The position numbers and the translations under genes are program-made. From Flavisolibacter ginsengisoli DSM 18119 (lineage in GTDB: Bacteria > Bacteroidota > Bacteroidia > Chitinophagales > Chitinophagaceae), in the NCBI RefSeq assembly GCF_900129295.1, contig NZ_FQUU01000007.1, positions 62,001 to 126,000 on the forward strand: a stretch of DNA of 64,000 nucleotides. Reading direction: 5' to 3'. The notes under the pieces were generated by a model. That model had not been told where the DNA came from. It saw only the letters and a list, made by a program, of their open reading frames with translations, and searched no databases. How positions within the stretch are numbered: the first letter of the stretch is position 1; every line of letters starts with the position of its first letter. This document shows positions 17,939 through 25,955 of the stretch, piece by piece.

Positions 17939-18588
17939 ATGGTCACTGCAGAAACAATACGATTGGCGAAAATATTATGGGATTACCATCATATGCACCA
18001 GGAGATACAAAAAGCTGATTGCATACTTGTTTTGTGTAGTCATGATACCAGGGTAGCAGAGAGAGGAGCTACATTATTCCTTGATGGCTGGTCACCATTA
18101 CTTGTATTTTCCGGCGGTTTAGGTCGCTTAACAAAAGGTTCCTGGAAAATGCCAGAGGCCGATCTGTTTGCACAAATAGCTATAGATATGGGAGTGCCAC
18201 GGAGTGCAATTTTAATTGAAAACCGTTCCACTAATACAGGTGAAAATATCGTATTTACTAAAGCCTTGCTGGAACAGAAAAATATTCATCCGAATAGCTT
18301 CCTGCTTGTTCAAAAGCCATATAGGAAAGAAGAAGCTACGCAACCTTTGAAAATTTCTGGCCAGGCAAATCGGTTAGAGTTACTTCACCTCAATTAAGTT
18401 TTGAAGATTATATTACTCCGGAATTCCCCATTGAAAAGGTCATAAATATTATGGTGGGTGATCTCCAGCGAATTAAGGTGTATCCAGCAAGGGGTTTTCA
18501 AGTATACCAGGAAATACCAACTCCTGTTTGGGAGGCCTGCCAACAATTAATAGCACTTGGATTTGACAAGCAATTGATCAATGACTGA
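17939..18588 (+). pseudogene. DUF218/YdcF-like protein, disrupted by a one-base deletion
   Basis: Frame one gives 128 sensible codons: DCILVLCSHDTRVAERGA, SGGLGRLTKG and ENRSTNTGENI are the DUF218 core. After KPY (codon 128 ends at 18322) the frame becomes nonsense and stops at 18397. The +2 frame from 18325 continues exactly as the family does (ERRSYATF, then RVTSPQLSFEDYI) to a stop at 18588. Inserting one T after 18323 would restore KPYMERRSYATF and a protein of about 216 residues. DUF218 proteins are small Rossmann-like proteins of uncertain function. It is a pseudogene or an assembly error. Confidence 0.8.
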
Positions 18589-18708
18589 TGTGTTTTGATT
18601 ATTAATAAAATATACTTCCCTAATAAAAAATCGCAGCCCATGGCGTTATAGTTGCATAAAGAAGAATAATACACTTCCAATAATTTCACTTCTTTTAAAT
18701 GCAATACT

Positions 18709-20568
18709 ATGTTTGAAGCAAAAGACATCAGGGAAAAAGCCAAACTCGTCCGCAAATGGTGTATGGTGTCCACTACAGAAGCTGGTTCAGGACATCCAAC
18801 ATCCTGCCTTTCCGCCGCAGACCTTACTACGGTTCTGTTTGACCGTTACTTTACTTACGACCTAAAGCAACCTCTAAATATCTATAACGACCGTTTTGTA
18901 CTTTCAAAAGGTCATGCAGCGCCGTTGTTATATACTTTATTTGGAATGGCAGGTGCCTATCCATTGGAAGATATAAAGTCACTTAGAAAATTGGGCAGCA
19001 AATTCGAAGGCCATCCTACGCCAAGGTTTGAATATGCAGAAGCAGCAACCGGCTCCTTAGGCCAGGGACTGTCTGTTGGTGCCGGCCTGGCGCTACTGGG
19101 CAAACGGGAAGGGTTGCCATTTAAAACATTTGTTCTCACAGGTGATGGGGAATTGGCAGAAGGCCAGGTATGGGAAGCCGCCAACTTTGCCGCTCATGAA
19201 AAACTGGACAACCTGGTGGCGATCCTTGATATCAACCGGCTGGCACAGAGCCAGGAGACCATGTTTGGTCACCATATTGATGAATACGTTAACCGTTTCA
19301 GGGCATTTGATTTTGAAGTGATAGCTATAGATGGACATAATTATGAAGAGATAGATCATGCACTTCAGCTAGCCACAAGCAACACTAACGGAAAACCATA
19401 TGCGATAGTTGCTAAAACAGAAAAAGGGAAAGGTGTATCTTTTATTGAGAATAAAGATGGCTGGCACGGAAAGGCATTAAAAAAAGAAGAACTGGATAAA
19501 GCATTGGCTGAACTGGCGCCAATTAATGACAACCTGCGCTTTGAATTAAAAAAACCCGCAAAAGTTCAGCTTACAGAAAAAATAAAAGGGCCCGCAAGCG
19601 TTGACCTGTCCTTTGAAAAAGATAAAGAATATGCTACCCGCGAGGTATTCGGAGAAGCATTGGTAAAGCTTGCTGCAGGCAATAAGAATATATATGCCAT
19701 TGATGGAGATGTCATGAATTCCACCTTCACAGAAGATCTGAAAAAGGCCTACCCTGAACATTTTGTTGAAGGTTATATAGCTGAACAAAATATGGTGTCT
19801 GTGGCTGCGGGTTTATCACGCTTAGGCAAGATTCCCTTTGTTGCCACATTTGCAGCATTTTTAACCCGCGCTGCAGATCAGATACGCATGGCAAGGGTAT
19901 CAGAAGCCAATATAAAGTTCATTGGTTCACATGTAGGTGTTAGTATAGGTGAGGACGGCCCTTCACAGATGGGACTGGAAGACATATCACTTTTTGGGAC
20001 TGTACCAGGTACCATTGTATTGCAGCCTTGTGATGCTATTTCCACTGCAGCCTTGCTGCCTAAAATGGTAGAGCATAACGGGTTTGCCTACATGCGCACA
20101 CTAAGGTCTAAAACACCACTGTTGTATAAAAAAGAGGATAGGTTTGAAATAGGTGGTTCAAGCATCCTGAGACAATCAGCCAATGATCTGCTGACGGTGG
20201 CAGCAACAGGCATTACCGTTTTTGAAGCACTTAAAGCCGCTGATGAACTTCAAAAAGAAAATATTTCCATTAGGGTAGTAGATATCTATTCCATTCATCC
20301 GATAGATAAGGACACCCTCGTTAAATGCCTCCAGGAAACCCAACAAAAGATCATTATTACTGTAGAAGATCATTTCGAACATGGAGGTATGGGCGATTTT
20401 GCCCTGTCAGCTCTTGCATCTACTCAAGGGCAGGTAGTGAAAATGGCAGTTACCAAAATTTCGCAATCGGGCACTAAAGATGAACTGCTAAATGATGCAG
20501 GCATCAACGCTTCGCATATTGTAAAAAGGGTAAAGGAGCTAATGCAAAACAAAAATAAAAAGATGTAA
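18709..20568 (+). CDS. tkt: Transketolase, single-chain
   Basis: A 619-residue thiamine-diphosphate enzyme moving two-carbon ketol units between sugar phosphates in the non-oxidative pentose phosphate pathway. N-terminal half: GSGHP near residue 27, then the ThDP/metal motif GDGELAEGQ (Gly145-Asp146). The pyrimidine domain begins near 310, with the catalytic glutamate Glu359 in YIAEQNMV. The last ~120 residues are the C-terminal transketolase domain. The length is close to the animal-type enzyme (about 620) and shorter than E. coli TktA (663). Many bacteria of this short type split the enzyme into two genes; here it is fused. It is a single-gene unit. Confidence 0.92.
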   Translation: MFEAKDIREKAKLVRKWCMVSTTEAGSGHPTSCLSAADLTTVLFDRYFTYDLKQPLNIYNDRFVLSKGHAAPLLYTLFGMAGAYPLEDIKSLRKLGSKFEGHPTPRFEYAEAATGSLGQGLSVGAGLALLGKREGLPFKTFVLTGDGELAEGQVWEAANFAAHEKLDNLVAILDINRLAQSQETMFGHHIDEYVNRFRAFDFEVIAIDGHNYEEIDHALQLATSNTNGKPYAIVAKTEKGKGVSFIENKDGWHGKALKKEELDKALAELAPINDNLRFELKKPAKVQLTEKIKGPASVDLSFEKDKEYATREVFGEALVKLAAGNKNIYAIDGDVMNSTFTEDLKKAYPEHFVEGYIAEQNMVSVAAGLSRLGKIPFVATFAAFLTRAADQIRMARVSEANIKFIGSHVGVSIGEDGPSQMGLEDISLFGTVPGTIVLQPCDAISTAALLPKMVEHNGFAYMRTLRSKTPLLYKKEDRFEIGGSSILRQSANDLLTVAATGITVFEALKAADELQKENISIRVVDIYSIHPIDKDTLVKCLQETQQKIIITVEDHFEHGGMGDFALSALASTQGQVVKMAVTKISQSGTKDELLNDAGINASHIVKRVKELMQNKNKKM

Positions 20569-20658
20569 TAATAGTTAACCCCTGGCTTTGACTCTTAAAA
20601 TATGGGACCTGTTTATAGGATGCTATAGCGTTATTAGCTTGCTAAGGACTGTTTATTC

Positions 20659-22119
20659 TTATTTAAGTAGCACATTCTGATTGCGGTGAAAAAAACTTTG
20701 AGGATCATACGTTTTCTTCAACGATACAAGACGTGGATAGTTTGCACCATAAACAGCTTTTACAGCCTGTTCTCCTTCTGTGCTCATATAATTGGAATAT
20801 ATGCGACCGCCTGAATATTGTTGCAATAGTTCCAGCGTCTTTGCATGCCATGACATACATGCTGCAGTGTTCTTTGGATCCTGCCATTCCAGGCCAAATG
20901 ACAGGTGTATCGCCCCCGCTTTACGAAGCCCGAATGCAGTAGCATCCGGCGCAACGCGACAAACCTCCCCATGCATGTAGTGATCAAAGACGAAGTCGTA
21001 AAATTTAGCCGGAGGAGGCTGTGCAAAGCGATCAAGAATCAGATCAATCACTTCATCAGAAAGTTGTTCGATATATGATCCCTTTTGCGCCTTAAATGGA
21101 TTAACAATGCCATTGTCAGAATAGGGAGCTAAAGTATATATTTCAGCGTAAGCCCGGCGTTTCATCCAGTCCTGGACAGGATGGCTAAGGCTCCGAAACT
21201 TATCGATTAGTTTTTCCCCTGCCGCTAAGTCGCCCGCATAAACAAATACCACGGAAAATTTTTGCTCTGCTGTGAGAAAGCAGCAGCCTTGTAACTCATC
21301 AGGTGCGGTGGCTAAGAAGTCACGGTAGAAACGCAGCATGTCGCGGGCTTTACTTACCGGGTAAGAAAACCCGCCGGCCAGCACTTCACCAACAGGGTGT
21401 AATTGGTATTCATATGAAGTTGCAATACCGAAGTTGCCGCCGCCGCCCCGGATTGCCCAGAAAAGATCGGGATTGGTGCTTATATCTGCTTTCAATACAC
21501 GTGCATCTGCGGTAATAATACTTGCTGAAATAAGGTTATCACAGGCAGCTCCGTATTTTCCTGAAAGCCATCCAAGTCCTCCGCCTAAAACGAGTCCGGC
21601 GCCAACGCTGCCACATTCACCCAAAACAGGTTCAAGGCCATAGGATGCAGTAGCATCACTAATTTCCTGAGAAATATTGCCAGTGGCCACATTCACAGTT
21701 TTCTTAACCGGGTCAATGGTTATATGCTTCATTTTAGACAGGTCGATAACAATCCCCCGGTCGCAGGTTCCCCATCCCATAAAGCTGTGGTTCCCCGATC
21801 TCACCGCAACCTCCAGATCATGCTGATTCGCAAGGTCCACACATCGCAGCACATCCTCTTTATTGTTGCATTGCCCGATAATTGCCGGATACCTGTCGGT
21901 TTTTGGATTCATCCAGGGTACCCTGCGTACTGTTTCATATTCTTTATCTCCGGGCAAAATAATATTACCACTAAACCTTTTTCTGAATTTTTTTATAGCT
22001 TCCGGATCTAATAGTGACCTCCAGGATTTCTGTTCGCATCCACCGATTATTGCAAACATTCCGGTAGCTAGTGCCGTCTGTTTAATAAACTCACGACGGG
22101 TTTTAGTAGTTGCTATCAT
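20659..22119 (-). CDS. FAD-linked oxidase of the berberine-bridge type, Tat-exported
   Basis: A 486-residue oxidoreductase. The N-terminus TRREFIKQ followed by a hydrophobic stretch is a Tat signal; Cys28 in GGCEQK could be a lipobox. The FAD-binding PCMH domain contains RSGNHSFMGWG with His111 and GECGSVGAG with Cys169, the two positions used for bicovalent 8-alpha-histidyl and 6-S-cysteinyl FAD. The C-terminal NYPRLVSLKKTYDPQSFFHRNQNV is the BBE block. Known relatives oxidise sugars, alcohols or alkaloids with O2; the substrate here is unknown. It is convergent with tkt. Confidence 0.9.
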   Translation of the reverse strand: MIATTKTRREFIKQTALATGMFAIIGGCEQKSWRSLLDPEAIKKFRKRFSGNIILPGDKEYETVRRVPWMNPKTDRYPAIIGQCNNKEDVLRCVDLANQHDLEVAVRSGNHSFMGWGTCDRGIVIDLSKMKHITIDPVKKTVNVATGNISQEISDATASYGLEPVLGECGSVGAGLVLGGGLGWLSGKYGAACDNLISASIITADARVLKADISTNPDLFWAIRGGGGNFGIATSYEYQLHPVGEVLAGGFSYPVSKARDMLRFYRDFLATAPDELQGCCFLTAEQKFSVVFVYAGDLAAGEKLIDKFRSLSHPVQDWMKRRAYAEIYTLAPYSDNGIVNPFKAQKGSYIEQLSDEVIDLILDRFAQPPPAKFYDFVFDHYMHGEVCRVAPDATAFGLRKAGAIHLSFGLEWQDPKNTAACMSWHAKTLELLQQYSGGRIYSNYMSTEGEQAVKAVYGANYPRLVSLKKTYDPQSFFHRNQNVLLK

Positions 22120-22281
22120 ATACTGATGTTGATATTATATTTATTGAAGGTAATTATGGCAATAAAACAGATTTAAAAAATAATGCTGCCTGCAAATTTG
22201 TCGAAACGAAAACCTTGGAAAATAATTTAAACTCAGCATCTTGTCCTGCAACACACAAACACTAACAAAAAAATGGCATGT

Positions 22282-22406
22282 AACGGAAAGGGCTTGCCGA
22301 TGTACCGGTATTAGCATTCCTTCAGCCTAAATTTATTACAAATGTTGAATAATGTTCGATTGGTTAGCATTTGTTTGTCAGCAGGTATATTGGCAGGCTT
22401 CATGTT
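22282..22406 (-). repeat. attC-like imperfect palindrome (site A)
   Basis: The arms 22282-22306 and 22384-22406 are complementary: on the minus strand GCCTGCCAATATACC pairs with GGTACATCGGCAAGC with 12 of 15 Watson-Crick pairs, and the rest compatible with wobble. The arms are bounded by AAC and GTT. It begins 14 bases after the stop of the small lipoprotein gene, the position of an attC site in an integron cassette. The boxes do not match the RYYYAAC/GTTRRRY consensus fully. Confidence 0.45.
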
Positions 22407-22420
22407 GTGCGCTTTAGAGT

Positions 22421-22816
22421 TCAGTTTCGCACTAATACATATTCGCCATTCCAAGCCAAAGGTTCCATCTTCTTATCATCTGTATTGTCGTAGCTAAGGT
22501 TTATCCGAACTTTACCGTCCTTTATTATTACATTTCTGATGTATTTGTAATATCCTTGCCGAACTGGTATATCCTTTCCCTCAATTATGCCATTTCCAAG
22601 CGACGGAATTTGCAGCAGTAGACTATCCTCATACTTCTTGTTTCCCAGAACAGAGCCAGGGTCGTGTGCAGCTAATTGGCTTTTTCCCTTTAGTTTGATA
22701 AATGTTTGTCCATTCACTTCGTAGCCATATGCTTCTTTATAGTTCTCACTTTGAGAACAGGAGACAAATAGAAGACTGAACAATAAAGTAAGCGTGAAAC
22801 TTAGGCTTTTAAACAT
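22421..22816 (-). CDS. Small hypothetical lipoprotein
   Basis: A 131-residue protein with a clear lipoprotein signal, lipidated at Cys20 in LFVSC. The mature part is beta-rich (YEVNGQTFIKLKGKSQL, YYKYIRNVIIKDGKVRINLSY) with no family I recognise. It looks like a cargo-type gene: isolated, short, and followed at once by an attC-like palindrome on the same strand. Upstream lies the foldback element at 22864-23144. Confidence 0.65.
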   Translation of the reverse strand: MFKSLSFTLTLLFSLLFVSCSQSENYKEAYGYEVNGQTFIKLKGKSQLAAHDPGSVLGNKKYEDSLLLQIPSLGNGIIEGKDIPVRQGYYKYIRNVIIKDGKVRINLSYDNTDDKKMEPLAWNGEYVLVRN

Positions 22817-22863
22817 TTAGTCTGGTTTGATTCTTTGGAACTATAGTTCCCTTCGCTTCCCCG

Positions 22864-23144
22864 ATGAGTCACCGCAGCAGTACCTTGCGTCTTCAAACTC
22901 TCTGGCGGGACTCATCCATTCCTTCATCCCGCTCCTTTTCCTTCAATTCCAGCAACACTCCCATGAACTCCTGGTTATCAGGTGCAACCATTTGAAACAT
23001 GTAAAAGTGATAAAATAAATGCCTGCTTTTGCGTACTGCCATCAGGAGAAAAGATAATAAAATGGAATAAAAGGAACAAGTGATTGGGACGACGAGTCCA
23101 GCGCTACATAGCATAAAGTTTTAGTTGCTGCTGCGGTGACTCAT
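22864..23144. repeat. 281-bp foldback (MITE-like) element
   Basis: A perfect 17-bp inverted repeat, ATGAGTCACCGCAGCAG at 22864-22880 and CTGCTGCGGTGACTCAT at 23128-23144, bounds the element. The flanks extend it imperfectly (CTTCCCCG against CTTTCCCC), and inside further pieces pair, such as GGACTCATC near 22909 with GACGAGTCC near 23091. No convincing ORF is inside. It lies directly before a truncated transporter gene. It could be a non-autonomous mobile element or a long regulatory hairpin. I cannot identify target duplications. Confidence 0.55.
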
Positions 23145-23188
23145 GGGGAAAGGAAAGGATAAAAGGTAATTATATTTAGTATAGTATT

Positions 23189-23782
23189 ATGATTCGCATA
23201 ATAAAATCTTTACTTCCTTTATTTGTAGTACAGTTCTTTACTTGGCTGGCTTTATTTTCTCTATGGATCTACTCGACTCCTGTAATTACTCGTTATATAT
23301 TTCATAGCACAGACTCGGAAAGCCCTGCTTTTGAAAATGGGGTAAACTGGGTAGGAATATGTTTTGCCTTCTATGCAACGCTAGCGGCCTTATTAGCTTT
23401 TTTTATTCCAAAACTTTTGAGGTACACTACTAAAAAACGATTGCATTCTATTGCTTTGCTGATTGGCAGTATTGGTTTAGGACTGGTTGGGTTTATCAAA
23501 AACCAATATCTTTTACTTATATCTTTTGCTTTTATTGGAATTGCCTGGAGTAGTATTTCCAACGTACCATATAGTATAGTTGGGGATAAAGCTCCGGAAA
23601 AAGAAATGGCTACCTATTTTACCATATTCAATTTTTCTATAGTGATTCCACAGATAACAGCCGCATTTTTATTGGGATATATCAATAAACATTTTTTCGC
23701 AGGCGCAACAATAGATATTATTTTATTAGGTGCTTGCTCTATGTTCCTGGCTGGAGTAACAATGTTATTTACAAAATACTAG
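23189..23782 (+). pseudogene. C-terminal half of an MFS sugar transporter (SUT/SLC45-like)
   Basis: The 197-residue frame has six membrane segments only. It starts with VVQFFTWLALFSLWIYSTPVI, which in full-length Bacteroidota sucrose-type MFS transporters marks transmembrane helix 7, and continues with NWVGICFAFYATLAALLAFF, IGIAWSSISNVPYSI and FNFSIVIPQITAAF, all C-domain blocks. The N-terminal half and central loop (about 230-250 residues) are missing. The truncation point coincides with the neighbouring foldback element. A six-helix half is unlikely to transport by itself, so I treat it as a remnant, although the start codon and frame are intact. Confidence 0.75.
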
Positions 23783-24122
23783 ATTTCAAGTAAATGATCT
23801 TTGGTTTAATACCTGAATGCTAATAGTAAAATTTCCGCTAACGCAACATAGCTTTGCGAAGTGGCAGTAGTCTGTGTCACTATTGTTTGGCTTATGTCCT
23901 GTGGTTGATTGTTGTTTACAGATGAAAGATAATTATTAGCTGCCATTTCGTGAAGCTCATGTTAGCCGCTTGCTTTAAGAAATGTCTGTTTATACAATAT
24001 TTATAAAACGCACCTTATTTAGTTGTTCATTGCAAGTAGTAGCCAAAATATGAAACAGAAATAAGGCTACCGAATTCCTGCTAAAAATGGTAACCTTATT
24101 TAAGGATAAAGTGGTTAATAAT
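23783..24122. other. Non-coding spacer holding attC-like site B
   Basis: No gene. Besides the palindrome at 23835-23970 it contains the 3' flank of the small membrane protein gene. GCTAAC boxes and CATAGCTTTGCGAAG/TGAAGCTCATG segments are the recognisable parts. Confidence 0.5.
23835..23970 (-). repeat. attC-like imperfect palindrome (site B)
   Basis: The left arm 23835-23870 (CCGCTAACGC..., ATAGCTTTGCGAAGTGGCAG) and right arm 23937-23970 (CTGCCATTTCGTGAAGCT, CATGTTAGCCGCT) are complementary over about 30 bases, with a few mismatches and a 3-base bulge. The outer boxes are GCTAAC and GTTAGC. On the minus strand the site follows the small membrane protein gene at 24123-24323. Total length 136 bases is within the attC size range. 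Confidence 0.55.
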
Positions 24123-24323
24123 TTAGTTAGTTAATGATGCTTTTTGTTTTTTTACTGTGAATACAACACCCAAAATTAAGAAAGTCAAAAATATTGGATA
24201 CATAACATAGAATGTTGCATGAACTGTCGTCAAAGTCAGCATTAATGATAAAAACATATGCAGGATTGCTGTAAGAATCATTCCTACTGTTCCAATAACG
24301 AAAAAAGGGTGAAATTTTGTCAT
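24123..24323 (-). CDS. Small two-helix membrane protein
   Basis: A 66-residue protein with two membrane segments (FFVIGTVGMILTAILHMFLSLML and FYVMYPIFLTFLILGVVF) and a basic tail. It starts from an ATG (MTKFHPFF). I do not recognise the family. On the same strand a GTTAGCCGC box lies about 70 bases upstream and an attC-like palindrome downstream, so it has the layout of an integron gene cassette of about 560 bp. Confidence 0.6.
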   Translation of the reverse strand: MTKFHPFFVIGTVGMILTAILHMFLSLMLTLTTVHATFYVMYPIFLTFLILGVVFTVKKQKASLTN

Positions 24324-24395
24324 TTTGTTTATTTTAAAATTTACTTTTTCATTAATTCATGAACTCTTTGTCTCTTTTGTTGGTCGCAAATAGTT

Positions 24396-24404
24396 GCGGC
24401 TAAC
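24396..24404 (-). other. attC core-like box preceding the small membrane protein gene
   Basis: GCGGCTAAC on the plus strand reads GTTAGCCGC on the minus strand. The same nine bases occur in inverted relation in site B (23961-23969). It would mark the end of a preceding, degraded site; further upstream only a 7-bp pair ACGCAAT/ATTGCGT remains. Confidence 0.4.
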
Positions 24405-24607
24405 GCTTAGTATTTACGCAATTTATATTTTTTTAATTAGTTGACTATTATCACTTTTACAGTGCGCTATTTTTATTGCGCATTGCGTCAATCACCTACT
24501 CCCTCTTATTTACCCTTGCTTCAAAAGACTGTTCAAAGAAAAACCTCCTACCTACAAGATTACACTTCGCCAATTAACAATTGAACATTTACAATAAACA
24601 ACATTCC

Positions 24608-25288
24608 CTATTCCACCTTCACCCATTCATCTATGATCTTTTCTTTTGGTTTGGTAAGCATAGTTTGCAAGCCAAGTTTCTTTACCTTATCTACCAGGTG
24701 CCCCCCAAAGCAAATGGGGATCTTGTAATCCTTTGCAAAGGCGCCATCAAAAACTGCCTTCCAGTTATAGTCGTCCATATAATGCATAAGGTACTCTTCA
24801 TCTTCCTCACTGGGCTTTGCTTCAATGATCACCAAAAAGTTATCCTTATCCGGCTTTGGCTTTTTTTCTCTTTTCTGCGCCTTCCGCTTATCTGCTTCCC
24901 TGATCATTCCCGGCAGGTATAGCTCCAGGTCTTCTGCAGTTATGGGTAGGCAGTGCCGGGAAGTAAGGAACTCATATAATGATCTGAGCACCTGCTCATC
25001 CTCTATACCCTGGTTTTTTAAAGCAATGGCCTTTTTCTTACAAAGGTTATATAACGTATTGCACCTCCGGTGGGTATATACATACCGGTATATAAGGGAA
25101 GCAAGGGTATTGGCTCTTCCAAAGAAACCGGACGTTATCCTGGCTCCTTCAAAAACAGGATCTGTATGAAAACGGTGCGTGTCCACTCCAGGCTTGAGAC
25201 GTACGCGGTACTCCCCTTCGGAGCGATAAAAATTTAAATTACCATCAATGGTGCCCAGGCCTTTGATATAACCAACTTGTTTTGGCAT
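24608..25288 (-). CDS. Bacteroidota-specific hypothetical protein
   Basis: A 226-residue protein starting at ATG 25288 (MPKQVGYIKG). The open frame extends ten codons further to a TTG, which I reject. The N-terminal part GTIDGNLNFYRSEGEYRVRLKPG followed by HRFHTDPVFEGARITSGFFGRA matches a family seen repeatedly in Bacteroidota, in which a short 'GTIGGLTFY...' segment precedes 'TDPAFERTR...FG'. The middle is basic (KRKAQKREKKPKPDK). Function unknown. It is probably a cytosolic, possibly nucleic-acid-associated protein. Confidence 0.7.
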   Translation of the reverse strand: MPKQVGYIKGLGTIDGNLNFYRSEGEYRVRLKPGVDTHRFHTDPVFEGARITSGFFGRANTLASLIYRYVYTHRRCNTLYNLCKKKAIALKNQGIEDEQVLRSLYEFLTSRHCLPITAEDLELYLPGMIREADKRKAQKREKKPKPDKDNFLVIIEAKPSEEDEEYLMHYMDDYNWKAVFDGAFAKDYKIPICFGGHLVDKVKKLGLQTMLTKPKEKIIDEWVKVE

Positions 25289-25320
25289 AGGATAGGATTT
25301 TAGGATTTGAGCACTCAAAA

Positions 25321-25337
25321 TACTAAATTATTTAGTA
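25321..25337. repeat. 17-bp perfect palindrome upstream of the 24608-25288 gene
   Basis: TACTAAATTATTTAGTA reads the same on both strands around the central base. It lies 33 bases upstream of the start codon, a plausible operator position. No regulator gene is adjacent. Confidence 0.45.
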
Positions 25338-25451
25338 ATCAAAAAGGGTTTCTCCCCCTTTATTTTTCCACCCCCTTTAATAACAACCAGGTGTAAAAGT
25401 AAGCGTTGAATAGCTCCGCCCATGCAAAGCCCATGCTCCTCCCTACCTGCA

Positions 25452-25487
25452 GTATGGATACTCCGTGCGAACACGGAGTATCCATAC
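25452..25487. repeat. REP-like hairpin
   Basis: A perfect 16-bp inverted repeat, GTATGGATACTCCGTG and CACGGAGTATCCATAC, with tetraloop CGAA. It has no T-run on either side, so it is not a normal terminator. Its GC-rich, isolated intergenic form fits a repetitive extragenic palindrome. The rest of the gap 25289-25700 holds no convincing gene. Confidence 0.65.
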
Positions 25488-25700
25488 CAGAGCTATGGCT
25501 TATCTATATAGTAGAGGGGAAGGAGATAGGAAGGAACCATACGCAACACCTGAACAAAGTATGTAGCAGGATGAAGGAGTTTACGAGCATGAATAGAAGA
25601 GAATGTAGTTTACCCATATATTTAATCTTACCTATAACAAACCTATAGTTTACCGGCTTAATACGACGAACAATGGTACCTTACATGGAAATTCAATTGT

Positions 25701-25955
25701 ATGCTCCTTAACCTTTCCAAGGCCTTTAGTTTCAATAATGATGCTGACGTTTTTAAAATAGATTATATTTTTCTGAAGAATACACCTGCTGCAGGTACAG
25801 CAGATCCACAAATATGGCTTGTTTTCAATGTTTCAATGAATGATGAAGCCAAGAAAGAGTACAAGCTTGGCATGAACCAATCTACGCTGTATCAAACCAA
25901 TGATACTATAGAAGCCATGATCAAAAAAGAAACACTTATGATGCAGCCTGCTTAA
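25701..25955 (+). CDS. Small hypothetical protein
   Basis: An 84-residue frame (MLLNLSKAFSFNND) whose later part, DPQIWLVFNVSMNDEAKKEYKLGM, has the composition of a real protein. It may be the C-terminal part of a longer gene: the same frame is open back to 25659 without an ATG. It overlaps the convergent UvrA-like gene by 20 bases. No family recognised. Confidence 0.4.
   Translation: MLLNLSKAFSFNNDADVFKIDYIFLKNTPAAGTADPQIWLVFNVSMNDEAKKEYKLGMNQSTLYQTNDTIEAMIKKETLMMQPA

Noticed and set aside
22827-23114. Two overlapping short frames (63 and 73 codons) on opposite strands
   Set aside because: Both lie inside the foldback element and reflect its palindromic sequence rather than genes.
25406-25648. 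80-codon frame across the REP-like hairpin
   Set aside because: It encodes the hairpin itself and has no protein-like composition.
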